Origin: Trileptium ribeirensis
Lineage: Eukaryota; Nematoda; Enoplea; Enoplida; Thoracostomopsidae
Assembly (NCBI GenBank): GCA_030248225.1
Contig: JASANE010003392.1
Location: forward strand, 113,967 to 177,966
Direction: 5' to 3'
DNA: 64,000 bases
Shown here: positions 11,030-22,479 of the stretch, one piece after another
Numbering within the stretch: the stretch's first letter is position 1
How the letters are laid out: every line of letters starts with the position of its first letter
Translations under genes and position numbers: made by a program
Notes under the pieces: model-generated
What the model was told of the DNA's origin: nothing
The model's input: only the letters and a program-made list of their open reading frames with translations
The model's database searches: none

Positions 11030-12144
11030 CTCATGAGCAGGGAGTAACCGGAATTCCGGTTCCGGCGAAAATCGTGTTCCGGCTGCGGTTCCGGCAAAGG
11101 GCAAAAACCATACCGGAACCGGAATTCCGGTTTAATTTCCACGTTTTTTGTTTCATCCTGTAATCCAAACATATGTAATATATATTATACAATGATCAAG
11201 CTCCAATACAACCAAGCAAAAGAAAATATTAACTAACCAATTAGCCGTGCGAAACGTAAGTAGGGCGCATAATTTGAGCAGGAATTTTTCATAATAACCT
11301 GCAGGAGTTTGTTAAATCAAAGCCAGGTTGATGCCTGTAGCAGCTATTTTACACATCCAGAAGTCTGTGGGATACGTTTGAATTAAACCGGTCCAACCCG
11401 GTAACAGAGTATGGCTTACGCAAAAGTACTTAGGGTATGCTTGGCTAACATAAATTGCGTCAAGCACCCGCCATTGCGCTTGTAACCTTGGTAAATCAGT
11501 CTAAATTGAAGTAAACTAACGTTATCTGCAACGCAGCTAGAAACTGCTTTCTTGGCAATGCACCGTATGTATTGAAACTGTGCGAGCAGCATCAGAGTGT
11601 GTCTCATTTATAGCATTCTGATTAGGAAGTTATCATCATTATGATCTAACTGACGGGCACTGTTTGCCAACGCTAGCCTAAACAGTGTCTCTGACCACTG
11701 ATCAGAAAATTACCTTCTATCTATTATTTTCTCTTAGAATCATATAAACCATTAATTTTAAGTTTCCTACAGAAGAACATGCAACAAACGTATGTGTAGT
11801 AAAGGGAGGCGACTGGAGACAGAGCGAAAGTGTGTATTCTACGCTCCAAGCTTTGTATGCACATTCGATTTGACGCAGTATACGCAATGGTATATCGGAA
11901 GACATTTTTTGCTCTGAATGTCCAAAAACCGACATATTTGATCGATAAATAAACATTATTAGCTTGCTCAGTCTCTTTAAAGTTTGAGAAAGACAATAAT
12001 ACCATCGCAACACATTAAGTTTAATGTAAAAGTTATTTTTAATGCATTTTAAATCCACTATACCTTCATTTCTGCCATCATCTGTTTTACTATATATAAA
12101 TTTCGAAGACCAGGTTCCGGTTCCGGTTATTCCCTGCTCATGAG
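11030..12144. repeat. 8-bp target-site duplication CTCATGAG flanking hAT copy A
   Basis: The octamer CTCATGAG occurs at 11030-11037 directly before the element's CAGGG terminus and again at 12137-12144 directly after its CCCTG terminus. Perfect 8-bp duplications are the signature of hAT transposition. The duplication is itself palindromic. Confidence 0.9.
11038..12136. mobile_element. non-autonomous hAT element, copy A (1099 bp)
   Basis: Termini are CAGGGAGTAACCGGAATTCC and the complement of CAGGGAATAACCGGAACC. Subterminal regions are dense in CCGGAATTCCGG and GGTTCCGG palindromes. The interior is AT-rich and closely similar along most of its length to 37504-38594 in the opposite orientation, and to 32496-33616. 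A minus-strand open frame over 11717-12235 crosses the right terminus and is not conserved as coding in the other copies, so no transposase is assigned. The perfect target duplication suggests a fairly recent insertion. Confidence 0.88.
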
Positions 12145-13079
12145 CACACTTATTAAATAAATAGTGCAGAAAAAATTGGAAATTGAATCGATCATGTGTA
12201 AGCCCAACTATAAACCACTGAGTACTACTGGCCAAGAAAATGACAGAGTTCGCAATGTTCGTTTTGATAACAGTCAGTTTTTATGCAATTTGCTATTGTA
12301 AACTGAAGGAACTGTAGAACACCGGGGGTTTACACGGACGAACATATGATACAGTGTTTGTTCTTTGATTCTAAAATTCAGCCAAGTTACTCAAATCATT
12401 CCAAAATACACATTGTGGCAATAAAAACTTACTTGATGTTCCTTTAAGTTAGGGTTTTACTCCTATTTCTTGCTTCCGCTGTAATATGACAGCTAGGTAA
12501 GTAGGATGTCTAGAGCGTGTGTTGTGGACATTTAACACTTGCGTTGTGAAAATTAGAACCGAACTGGAACACCCACAGCAATGTAAGTCGACTAAAGTAA
12601 AATTAGGCTGATTTTGTCCCAAAATTGAGGTTTGCGCCAGTGATCCAACCGTACCGACTAGTATTTAATCCGCAGATCTGAACCAGTTCGTTCTTAATTT
12701 AGAAGAAACTGAATAAATGAAATAAAATTTAGCGGCTACATCTTATGCTCTCTTTATTGCACAACTTTTTTCACGCCACACAAAAGATCAAGACGAGCAG
12801 CAACTCGTATTTATGGTTTTTAACGTTATAGGGTCGCAGTGAACTTTGACTGCAGTAAACAGCAGTGCAGTTACGTATCAGTTATCATTTTTGGCAAACT
12901 TCTACTGTAAACATTAGACAATTATATTCTTTTCTGTCAAAAACTGTCGGAATCGTAGTTGCACCATTGAAGGATTCGAATTTCAAGCGTGAAATATTCA
13001 ATAGATATTGGTTATCGTTGGCCAAATAGGATCCGGCCTTCAACCTCGCTATTTCTCTGGGCTCTCCATTCGCTGAAAA

Positions 13080-13475
13080 TTTTGCCAAGGGGCATGAACC
13101 GGTGGGGGGCCTGGTTCGGAACCAGGGGGCACGAATTGAGGGGCGACCCCCCGCCGGTTAAACCGGGGGGAGGTAATAAAGTCAAAAATAACCAACGTTT
13201 AAACAACCACAACATGCACCCACGTCGACCTGGTGAGACAGCTCAGTTCATCGTCGATAGTCGAAGTACGAAGAATCTCGTCATTGAAATAATGCCGTTG
13301 CCTGATAACAGATTATTAATTTTGTTTGATTTATCATTTGCAACACTATGCCAAAATCAGGGGGCGTTTTTGCCGGGGGAAGCAAAAAATTAGCCGGGGG
13401 AGGCCAAAATTTTGCCTGGGGGCACCTGTTTTGAATCAAGGGGAAATGAAAAATGCCAGGCCCCCAATTTGGAGA
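13080..13475. repeat. G/C-run dispersed repeat (CCCTGGTT family)
   Basis: Blocks such as GGCCTGGTTCGGAACCAGGG, CGACCCCCCGCCGG and GCCGGGGGAAGC alternate with AT-rich sequence. The vocabulary matches 5150-5505, 31440-31610 and 39055-39130. Class and ends are unresolved. Confidence 0.45.
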
Positions 13476-13744
13476 ACCCAGTTTCTCACGTCTGGTAACA
13501 TTGCAGAGTCAATCTGAACAGGCGTTTCGGACCGGTCTCTTTGGACTGAAGTTGCAATAATAGTTTGAGCAAATAACTAAAATGCCATGAATAGAGTACC
13601 TTGTTTGCACTAGTATGATTTATAAGGGATATCTTTGAACTCAACGTGCAGTGAAGTAGGACGAGCGTAAAAAATTTTAGCTGGCCAGAATGGTAATTTT
13701 CTACGGTTGTCCGTTTCTGGTTTTTGGAAGTGACACACATAACC

Positions 13745-14480
13745 TAACTTGGGCAGGGTGGATTGAGTCGCGCGATAGCTTATTCGAACGCACATAATCT
13801 CTATTTATGTCATATAGTTAGACTCCTAAAACCACTGCCAATAATACACGAGAACTGCAATTTCTATGCAGCCGTTCTAGTCAAGTGTGTTTTAGTTATT
13901 GGTCTTCTTTTTAAAGCAATAATTCATTCTCTGTGTAGTTGCAAATGTGGTGATGCTATTGTGATTTTTTTATGCTGCAGGAATGGGTAAAATTGGATTT
14001 TTGAACTTTACCTTGGGACCTACAATTATTGAAAAAATCAATCTCCCAACCAGTTCCGCTATATCGGCATATTGAGCTGACTTTGTAGAAAAAATTATTC
14101 ATCCTTTATGCAGCTGTATATGATGTGCTTCTGTTATTATTTACGCTGCAGGGTTGTGTCAAAATGGGTTGTTATGTGTGACCCTGAGACTGAATATGTG
14201 TGTGTGATAGGTCTCATTTTATTGAGCAATTCATCCTCTATTTAGGTTTACACGACACTAGTGTCATTTACTCTTGCGGGGTTGGGTCAAAATGGGTTTT
14301 TGAATGGCCCATGAGAACTAAAATACACGAAAACTACAAAATGTCCGCCATCGCTTGAGCTATATGGAATTTGCTGGTATCATTTTATTATTGGTATGAC
14401 TTGTAGCTGCTATTATCATTTACACTGCGCGGTTGGGTCAAAATGTGTTTTTGAATGGGTCCAAAATGCATAAAACTCAC
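13745..14480. repeat. tandem repeat family B, array 2
   Basis: Four to five units of roughly 130-167 bp. GGGTTGGGTCAAAATGGGTTT-like blocks recur near 13986, 14153, 14283 and 14432, with intervening TTATTGAGCAATTCATCCTC and GTGCTGCTATTGTC-like blocks. The array runs into a CTCGCAAGCGAG-containing junction near 14550, followed at once by a family A array, an arrangement partly repeated near 34040-36140. Confidence 0.65.
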
Positions 14481-14539
14481 TGTAGCTGTTTATCGTCTTT
14501 TTGCTATCATGGTTTCGTACGTGGATTTGACTAAGTTTT

Positions 14540-15410
14540 AAACTAGTATCTCGCAAGCGAGGATGGAACGGAACTTCGTTTATAAGTTATTTTGCTTAAT
14601 CACCTGTAACAAGCTGAATAAGATGCATATACCACACTAAAACGTCTTGAACCCTGAAACCATTGAAAATCCTAAAACCTCGTCGACCATAAACCCATTG
14701 AAAACAACTGACAACGCATCAAGTATTTGTGATGGTTTCTTGATAACCAAACCATCGTTTGGGCCGGCCGGAAGCCTATATTGACAATTCGTGATGACCT
14801 GTACGCAATACGTAATCCAACATCTGAAAACCGACTATATCCTGAAAAAAGGATTCATTGACCATGAACCCATTGACAATTCATAAAAACGTATGAAATA
14901 TGTGAGCTGTACTCTCTATAACCAAATAATTGTATCCAGCAGACCGAAAGCCTCTACAGCGACTATTTTTGATGCCATGTACCAAACTACTGAAGACCGA
15001 CTATTTTCCAGAAATCGGATTGACCTTAGCCCCAATGAAAGCGTGTGAAAATGCATAAGATACTCTGGTTTGACTAGATAACTAAACCGTTGTATTCAGC
15101 CTACGGGAAATTGACTTCGGTTGATGACATGGTCGCAATACGGAACGAAACAACTGGATATAGACTATATTCTAGAAATCGGGTTCGCTGATCATAAACG
15201 CATTGAAAACCCATGAAAAGGTAAGAATAATATACACACTGGACTCTAGATAACCAACACCATTGTTTTCATCCTCAGAAATACCTATATGTAGATCATT
15301 CTTGATGGCCTGCATACAATACATAACCAGACAAATGAAACTACATTTTGGAAATCAGGTTCGTAAACCTTAAACCCCCCTGAAAAGGTATAATATAACA
15401 TTGATCACAT
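14540..15410. repeat. tandem repeat family A, array 1, with junction motif
   Basis: After a junction containing TCTCGCAAGCGAGGATGG (14550-14570) come about five units of ~165 bp. Each contains AGATAACCAAACCATTGTAT, a CAGCCTACCGAAAAACCTAT-like block, TTCTTGATGxCCTGTAC, an ACTGAAGACCGACTAT block, and GGTTCATTGACCxTAAACCCATTGAAAA. Repeats of the first block fall near 14745, 14919, 15081 and 15250. No coding function. Confidence 0.7.
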
Positions 15411-17539
15411 TTATTAGAATAAATTTACTCACATTCGGCAATTAGTGTTCCCAAGTTATAGGTGTTTAAAAAATGTTCCTAATTTACATGTTAAATTGAA
15501 TAATAGAAAATATCGCTATCTTATTATTAATTTCGATAAGATTGACTGATTAGAGAGTTTAAATATACATATTCACAACTTGCTTTAATTGGTCAAGTGT
15601 AAAAATGCTACAATTATACATGATAAGTATAAACATAAAATTTATGTGACTTATATTGAATATGATTAAACTATAAGATATTTGTTTTAGTTTAGCATTC
15701 TCCTAAAAAAATGATTTCACGATTTCGGAATTACATGATATGCGTAGGAACTTTGAATTTAGGGTAGGCTTACAGTCGACGCAAAACTCTACCATTTAGA
15801 ACAGCCACTTTCTTGTTTTTGATACAAAGGTTGCATTGCAATAATTTTTAAATGTTCATTGCGGAAGTATTCTAATAATTTACAATAAACAGACTGTTTC
15901 AGTCACGCCATAGCCGGATGTCTTCCCGGGATTTAAAACACCAATAAATTTATTGTCTGAAATGAAGCCGCAACAGTAAAACAGTTACTTTCTTTTGGAG
16001 GTAATGCGTGCACCCCGGGCCAAGAATTTTATTCGGATTAAAATAGAAATTCAAATTAAAATCACTGACATTTATCTTTTCAAGAAAATCGTCTTTTTTA
16101 GATATTTATTTTAGGAATTTCATCTTTAAAGGCTCGAAAAAAGATTTTTGAAAATTTTTTATTCAGTGAACACAATTTCATTCGTTTGGGTTCAAATTTC
16201 AAACCTCCTTGCGGAAGAGAACTTTGAATACGTTTTCAATATACTGCGTCAATTCTGTGAATCAAGGGTTTATATCTCACAAGTTTTGTTAGCAGTCCTG
16301 AAATTTTATTGCGAAAAGGTTTTTTAAATCATTGTTTTGTTTTATTCCCACTTTACTTGCATGTTTTGCAAGAATTTTAATGCGTTTTAGTTTAGCAAGA
16401 GTTTTTTCTTCTGTGGTCTATTCGACTTCGGCAATTCAAGGCAACTCTAAATGATAGTATGCAACGTTTGGCATTGGCGTAATAGCGATAGTATGCGTAT
16501 TACCACCCTCTATAAGAGTCGAATCTTCAGAAGACCCACCCATTCGCTGCTTCTCCCCAGAAGCACAAGCGAAAATTTTTTTTGGATTAACTAGCGTAAT
16601 TACAAAAATTTGTTGAAAAAATTGGAGATACTGGAGGGAAGTGTTGGTTACTTTTGACCTACCCCATGCGGAACTACATACTACACCACCTAAACCGACA
16701 AACCTTAAATATCGATGACGTGTTGCGTACGCTTGTAGCGGACATGTCCTTCTTAATATGCCGTTGTGAGGGCTCTGGAAAGAACACCTTTTTCTGATCG
16801 ACTTCTATCACAGATGGAACCGGCTCCATTTTTTTACTTTTCCAGGGTAGCCACTCGGTGTGTGAGTGTACTTGATTAGCTGCATGATCGTGATGGATTG
16901 CTAAATAATCACAACAGAGTATGAAGGTGTGGTCTTCATTATATGACCTGCTGAAGACTACATTTTTAGCTTTTTAGACGTTATTGTATTGGAATCATGA
17001 ATTTCTGGATCAAACAACGTCTACCAAAAAGTAGATAAATATGTCTTCTTGTTTTTGAAAACGGTGCATATTTAACAATAAAATTAACAATACATAAATG
17101 ACTAACGATCAGCTAAATCTATGAGTGGGAAACGTGGAAATCGTCTGCGCTAAAAATTAAATCACGTTTGCTTATTTTGTTATGTTGAGGAAAATGCTTC
17201 GGGCTGTCAACGCCGACTAGCGCGGCAAATTGTTCGACCTCATGACCAAGTCCCCAGATATGTGGCATAGCTCCCTGTTCGCATTATTTTTGTGTTTTAT
17301 CAGCAAATTTGTGCTTCTCAATGATGAATAATTACTGTGCAGTATATGGTTATTCATATACTTTACTTTTTTCTACATATCTGCGTAATGATTAATCTCT
17401 AGTTTGCCCTTAAATTCCGCTTGCTTAATTTTTGGGGCTGCGCTATAAATCGCTCACGTAATATTTTATAAACGTCGTCTAAAACCTTCCGACATTAGTT
17501 ACTGACTGACACTCATAATGAGTTACTTGTTATTGATTT

Positions 17540-18060
17540 ATCGTTCAGTCCTAATGAGGAATTGTAATGGTTACGAGGGTCTTGGCCTGTTTGATGCTGA
17601 TTTGCAAAGTGACCTTACTGGCGTCGCCGTTTAAACGTTCGCAAAATAGATGGAGCTGATGCTTTGTTGCCAAGAAACGCGAGGTTGTCCGCATAGTCGA
17701 TGTCTGTTATAGTTACGTTCTGGCAGACGGCAAAACCTTCGCAGTAACGCAGTCAAGTGCGATGTTGAGCGGGCAATGAGGTATAACGAATTCTTGTTTA
17801 ACGCCGATAATGACCGTAAAATTGCGAGCAAGCTAGCGGTATATTCGTACCGTTTTACCTTCTTAATACGTGGACTGCTTGACCTGCACGAATTTTCCTA
17901 GATATCTAGTTGACTCATGGCTCCCAGAGCCGCTCGAGATAACTGAATCAAGCCTTGCAACAAAGTCCACAAACTACTTTGCTTCCAGATTAGTGCCAAT
18001 ACTGCGCTTAACCGAAGCTTCAGTTCATTCATATGCGTGATTGGGCTTAATAGTAAGGTT
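17540..18060 (-). mobile_element. LINE reverse transcriptase fragment, minus strand
   Basis: Reading the minus strand gives GVKQEFVIP..PLNIALD (motif B region, where GVRQG.V is usual), then after a frameshift GFAVCQNVTITDIDYADNLAFLGN (motif C, YADN instead of YADD), then a short interrupted segment and QISIKQAKT (the GL-x-IN-x-x-KT position). The order and spacing are those of a LINE palm domain. Motif C has lost its second Asp and the frame is broken, so this is a dead fragment. Confidence 0.78.
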
Positions 18061-19024
18061 ATTTTCAAGCTGGAATGCACACTAGCTTTGAGCACAGCGA
18101 ATACGTCAGTGTAGCGAGATTCTATTCAATTACTACCACATACTTTTGTGAGGGTATTAGGTTTGCAGTGTCGGTGCACTTAATAACATCCGTGATTCTC
18201 CCTCAGCCCAAACTGTACCACTTCCTAAACGGAAGTGAGCATTGTAATATTACACATATGTTCACCGTAAATTTGTTTCCAGTTTTCCTATATTTATTCA
18301 TTGCTCTGTCAATACTGAACGTTGCAAGGTTCCTTTGCTTTATCTATATTGTTCCACAATTTGAGTTTTTATATAAATACTGTTTTCAGTATGTAACTAA
18401 CGTTTTGTTATTTTATCTTGTTTCGTTTTTATTTCAACACGTCTTTATAACTTATTGTGAGGAAAGCTGCCAAACTCGAGAAGTGTCGTAATTCGAGAAA
18501 TATATATGGTTGAAGTAGGCCGCAGATCATAGCAACAAGTAAACAATGACTATTTATACTAGATAATAGATACGAGTGCTTTTGGCTGCAATATGATTTG
18601 ATATATGTGATCTAGGGTGCGATGTTTCCAAAATCGGTAACATTCACTAGTTTGTCAAGTCCCTTAATAGCACTGGACAATTTAAGAAATGTCAAAATTT
18701 TATTAGACAAGACATCAGTTTTGCGTTTTTAAATATGAAAAATAATATATATACAATTCAGTTATTGCCATGCTGGTGTTGGAAAGCTAAACGAAAGATT
18801 TCGCTCGAAAGAAACAGCACGAAAGATTTCTTCTTTTCGAGGCACGGTCGAAAGGATGAGGTCATTTGCACTACAAACGTTCTATTAGTGACAGTTGCTC
18901 ATCCAACAGTGCAGCAAATTGTCTCAAAATTGTAGCATTTTTGATCAGATTGATGTCGGATAAACTTATAGCGTCGCTATTTTTCAAATTAAGGTTCAAA
19001 AGTATGCTGTTTATTTGCTGTTAT

Positions 19025-19070
19025 TTAGATTAGAATTTAGATTAGAATATTTAGATTAGATAGAATTAAT
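19025..19070. repeat. TAGATTAGAAT short tandem repeat
   Basis: Four imperfect copies of an 11-12 bp TTTAGATTAGAA-like unit. No further meaning is apparent. Confidence 0.5.
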
Positions 19071-19801
19071 AGGCCTGTTTATTTAGGCCTTGGATCTTTC
19101 TGTCGTGGATACGTGCCACAATGATTGTATTGCTTTCATCGTATGCAGTCATCCAAACTTTAGAATACGACATAAAGAGTTGTATTTAGTTCTACAATTT
19201 GCTATGAGTCAGTTATTACATTTGCAAACGTAATATACACTTATAATATATATCAGAATTCTACTATGGGTAAACGGAAAAGATGTCCATGTAAACAAAA
19301 GTTGAAGTTCTGTCGTTGACAGAAACAGCGTATGTATGTGTGCATAGAATTATATTGGAATAATTCGGAGTCAGGATTGATTTTTTGGCTCTGCTTTTGT
19401 GGCGCTTTGAAATTTTACTTTGTTCAGTAAATCTTGTGTTTAGTTTTGCATATGCGACTTCAATTAAGTAATGAGCGGATAGGTTCCTTAATTACGTCGT
19501 TTAAGATAAAATTTTAACGCTATACTAAGAGACCAGTGCTGTCCCTTAGGTGTCACAGCGTACTACGGTTTTGTCGCTATAATGCTCAACCCGCTCCCGG
19601 TGAATTTATTGGTGCTCTAAGGAGGTCCATTAGCTTTCTAGACCAACGTGTCCAGCGTTCATTCGGGTCCGTTTTGGCCTGCGCGGAGAGTCCAGGCCTG
19701 CTTCCAGGTTACGACATTTATCCACCTTTCCCTCGCTTCCTTCCGCCTAATTTTTTGTCGTCCCCTCATTTAGTTTTGTTTCCTTGGTTTTCCGGTGCCG
19801 G

Positions 19802-19960
19802 TGTCCCACCCCGATCTTTCCTCCGGAGATATTGGGGCAACGTTTCTTCATCCCAGTCTTTCCCCCTCACCAGAGTTCAGTTTATTCCAATCATTCCTCC
19901 CGGAAACATTGGGGTGGCATTCGTACCCCAATCTTTCCCACTCTACAGAAAAGTTGAGAC
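19802..19960 (+). repeat. left terminal inverted repeat of the Ginger element
   Basis: About 155 bp matching the reverse complement of 21640-21799 with scattered mismatches and a short indel near its inner edge. It contains repeated CCCCAATCTTTCCCC and CCGGAAACATTGGGGT modules, which gives the repeat an internal subrepeat structure typical of transposase-binding sites. Confidence 0.85.
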
Positions 19961-20138
19961 AGATTGTCTACCACAGTATTTCGTGGGACTTGAATACTGC
20001 TTCGGTCTTTGTCAGTTATCTTTAATCAGTTTACATTAAAATGAAAAAGTTGTTGAGTAACGATAACACGAAGTACTATTTTTCTCTGAACTTTTTATAT
20101 ATCTGTTCTTTGTTCAGATTTATAGACCAATGTTAATA

Positions 20139-21505
20139 ATGGCTGAGAACCGCTTAGATGAAGAAAATAACATAGAAATTGACACCATAATAGCTTATTT
20201 GAGGAGCAAGTCCTACCCGAAAATCGTGGTCCTCACTTGATAGGGTTAAAGCGGAAGTTTAGGTCCAAAGCTACTCGGTATAAATTGGAGGGGGACAAAT
20301 TAATGATTACAGTTCGCGGAAAGTGGAAAAAGTACGTCAAAGTTGGTGAGAGGAAACAAGTGTTAATTGGATATCACGACAGCAAGGGGCAATACGGTTC
20401 GAAAAGGACGTATAACATGGTTTCGGGCGGCACTGGGAGCCCTGTTCACATACCGTAAAGTGGCTCAAAGTACTACTAAGATCAAACCCGTTGAGTTGAT
20501 GTACGGGCGCTAGTCTTTTTCCGTTGTGTTGCGTGGGGTAAACGGTAGACAGGCAGACAGTGAAGAAGCAGTGCTGATCGCTCTAGCTGTGTCGCGAACA
20601 CTTTTGGAGGAAAAGGCTAAAGGCAATGTGAAATCAGCACAGCGACAAATGAGAACAACTCACGACAAACGACATCAGGTTGGTGTGGGTGATCAGGTGA
20701 TGCTCTTCAATGCAGGAAAAGCATCTCGGAAGGGTTCAAAATCTCAGAAATCCTGGTTAGGTCTATTCGTGGTCACAGAACTTTTAAACAAAACTCGTGT
20801 CAGGCTTAAGAGTTGCAAAACGGGAACAGCTCTCGCATCGTCAATCTCCACTGCGCTTATAAAAAAGTTCATTCAAAGGGATAGGGACATGCTGTTAAAG
20901 TATGGCAAGGAAAGCAGTAATGGGAAAGGGGAAAGCCAGTGGCAGATGACGTATCAATGGTAGCTGAACGAAAAGGATCGGGGTTTACATTTCGGCCCGT
21001 CAATTATGAACGGCTGAAGGATGTTGCCTCGATTTTCGGAACAACAATGGTAACAAAGGGGCGTAGCCAACCCGATAAACCTGTACCACTTACTGAACCG
21101 AAACGAGTTGTGCCGAATTCGGGTGGAGGCAGCTGCCTTTTTAAAGTTTTAAGTTGGTTCATTAGCGGGGTCGAATCAAATCGCAAGATAATCCGCGATA
21201 AAGTTGTCAATTATATGTCCGAAGAGATCGCGGCAAGTTTATCTGAATACCTTGGACAACACACTAAGCAGTATCTTGACGCGTCTACCATGGCTGGATA
21301 TGCAGCATGGGCGACAGATGCTGAGATTTATGCATCGGCGAGCTTGCTTTCCACAGATATTTATTTATGTTTTCTCAACGTCAGGTTCGCCAGGCCAAAG
21401 GGCGAGTTCAAAGCTTCGACATTTGGCCAAACGAAATTCGAGCAGGCTCTTTACATCAATCACGCTAACGAAGATCATTACGAAGCCGTTTTATCCGTGT
21501 TCTGA
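20139..21505 (+). pseudogene. Ginger transposase remnant with C-terminal OTU protease domain
   Basis: A Met at 20139 opens MAENRLDEENN and then a frame break. From 20237 there is a segment like GDKLMI..KYVKVGERKQVLIGYHDSKG, the region leading into the integrase HHCC finger. The protein then jumps from KRTYNMVS to ALFTYRKVAQ, STTKIKPVELMYGR, so the DDE core is deleted. A stop follows MYGR. From 20526 comes AKGNVKSAQRQM..HDKRHQVGVGDQVMLFNAGKAS, an integrase C-terminal segment. After a further frameshift an OTU domain runs to 21505. It keeps the candidate Cys in GGGSCLF and His in NEDHYEAV, but the usual Asp of DGNC is replaced by Gly. Confidence 0.82.
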
Positions 21506-21639
21506 GCGTAGTTGTAGAGGTGTCAAATTTTCATTTGTTAGTTTGTTTTTGGTTCACTCAGCGCGGAGGCGGATGTATGATTCAGATTTTGCTTTAACCA
21601 GCTTTATTACTAGTTTAGGTATATAAAGTGATTAAACTT

Positions 21640-21799
21640 TTCTGTGACTTCCTATGGAGGGGGAAAGATTGGGGTAAGAAAGTCACCCCGATGTTTCCGG
21701 GGGAAAGGTTGGGATAGAATGAACTTTGGTGAGGGCGGAAAGATTGGGATGAAGAAAAGTTACCTCAATATTTCCGGGGGGAAAGATTGGGGTGTGATA
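21640..21799 (-). repeat. right terminal inverted repeat of the Ginger element
   Basis: Reverse complement of the left repeat. It shows at least four GGGGGAAAGATTGGGGT-like modules spaced about 35-50 bp apart with GATGTTTCCGGGGG-type spacers. It ends at 21799, immediately before CCGG. Confidence 0.85.
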
Positions 21800-22084
21800 C
21801 CGGCTTAGCATGTCTGGCGGTTTGTAGCCCGCCCACCTGCTACGATGCGTCGGGGTCTGCGCCTCTTGGTTGTAGGATTCGGGTGGGGTGTATTGCCTGG
21901 AATCTCACGGGTCCAATCGGTTGTGTATGAGGCGGAGTAGAACAGCTGCCTAGTGGGTGTGTGCGCATCCTGGTTGGTAGGATTGTTTTTAGATTACTTT
22001 TATTAACTATTCTTTGATGGTTCAGTACCCGCAAATCGATTCCTGTGCGCGTAGTTGGCAAATTTTTAAACGCGATAGGACCTG

Positions 22085-22220
22085 TTTTGCATTTCACCCC
22101 CAAAATAGTATTGTATATCTACCCCCCAAAAAAGTATTGTATATCTACCCACGTGGTATTTCTACTCCCCCTAAAAAGATATTGAATTTCTACCTCCGTG
22201 ATATTTGTACCCCCTAATTA
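22085..22220. repeat. CCCCAAAAAGTATTGTATATCTACC short tandem repeat
   Basis: Three to four diverged units of ~35-40 bp built from a CCCCC(T/A)AAAA-GTATTG part and a TATTTCTACC part. It lies just outside the Ginger element. No function is inferred. Confidence 0.5.
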
Positions 22221-22479
22221 TGTGTACCTACTTTAGTATCGGATGCACATAATAAAATTAGCAAAGCGTTTGACTGAGATCAAGATATTTCAGATTCAAG
22301 AATATGATCAAATCTTGCAGCCACTTTGCTCTTTGGTGATTTTAACATAATTGAAAATCCAGAACTTGGTCGGTGATCAAATGTGTACCCTCGGATTGGT
22401 TTAGCATAGTTTTGTTTATTAAACTTTATTCCCAAACGTGGTCCGTCTTATTTCAAGTTGAGCTCTACTGATGGTAAAT

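Larger units (their letters stand above)
19802..21799 (+). mobile_element. Ginger-type DNA transposon, internally deleted
   Basis: A 1998-bp element with long terminal inverted repeats, flanked by the 4-bp direct repeat CCGG (19798-19801 and 21800-21803). It starts TGTCCCACCCCGATC and ends with the complement of TATCACACCCCAATC. The plus-strand interior encodes, across frame breaks, an integrase zinc-binding-like segment, an integrase C-terminal segment, and an OTU cysteine-protease domain. Ginger elements are cut-and-paste transposons whose transposase derives from a Gypsy-type integrase, and some Ginger1 proteins carry an OTU domain. Almost the whole DDE catalytic core is missing near 20425-20440, so this copy cannot have been autonomous. 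Confidence 0.85.

Noticed and set aside
11717..12235. 172-codon minus-strand open frame
   Set aside because: It starts outside the hAT element, crosses its right terminus and is interrupted in the equivalent positions of the other copies, so it is a chance frame through a MITE.
13745..15410. Possible CRISPR array
   Set aside because: Units are ~150-170 bp and diverged throughout with no short constant repeat alternating with unique spacers, and the genome is eukaryotic.
18075..18491. 138-codon open frame with hydrophobic stretches
   Set aside because: It begins at the edge of a degraded LINE fragment, has AT-driven Phe/Leu/Tyr-rich composition and no recognisable family or splice context. 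Kept only as unlikely.
19536..20039. 167-codon Pro/Ser-rich open frame
   Set aside because: It overlaps the left terminal inverted repeat of the Ginger element, and its pattern comes from the CCCCAATCTTTCC subrepeats.
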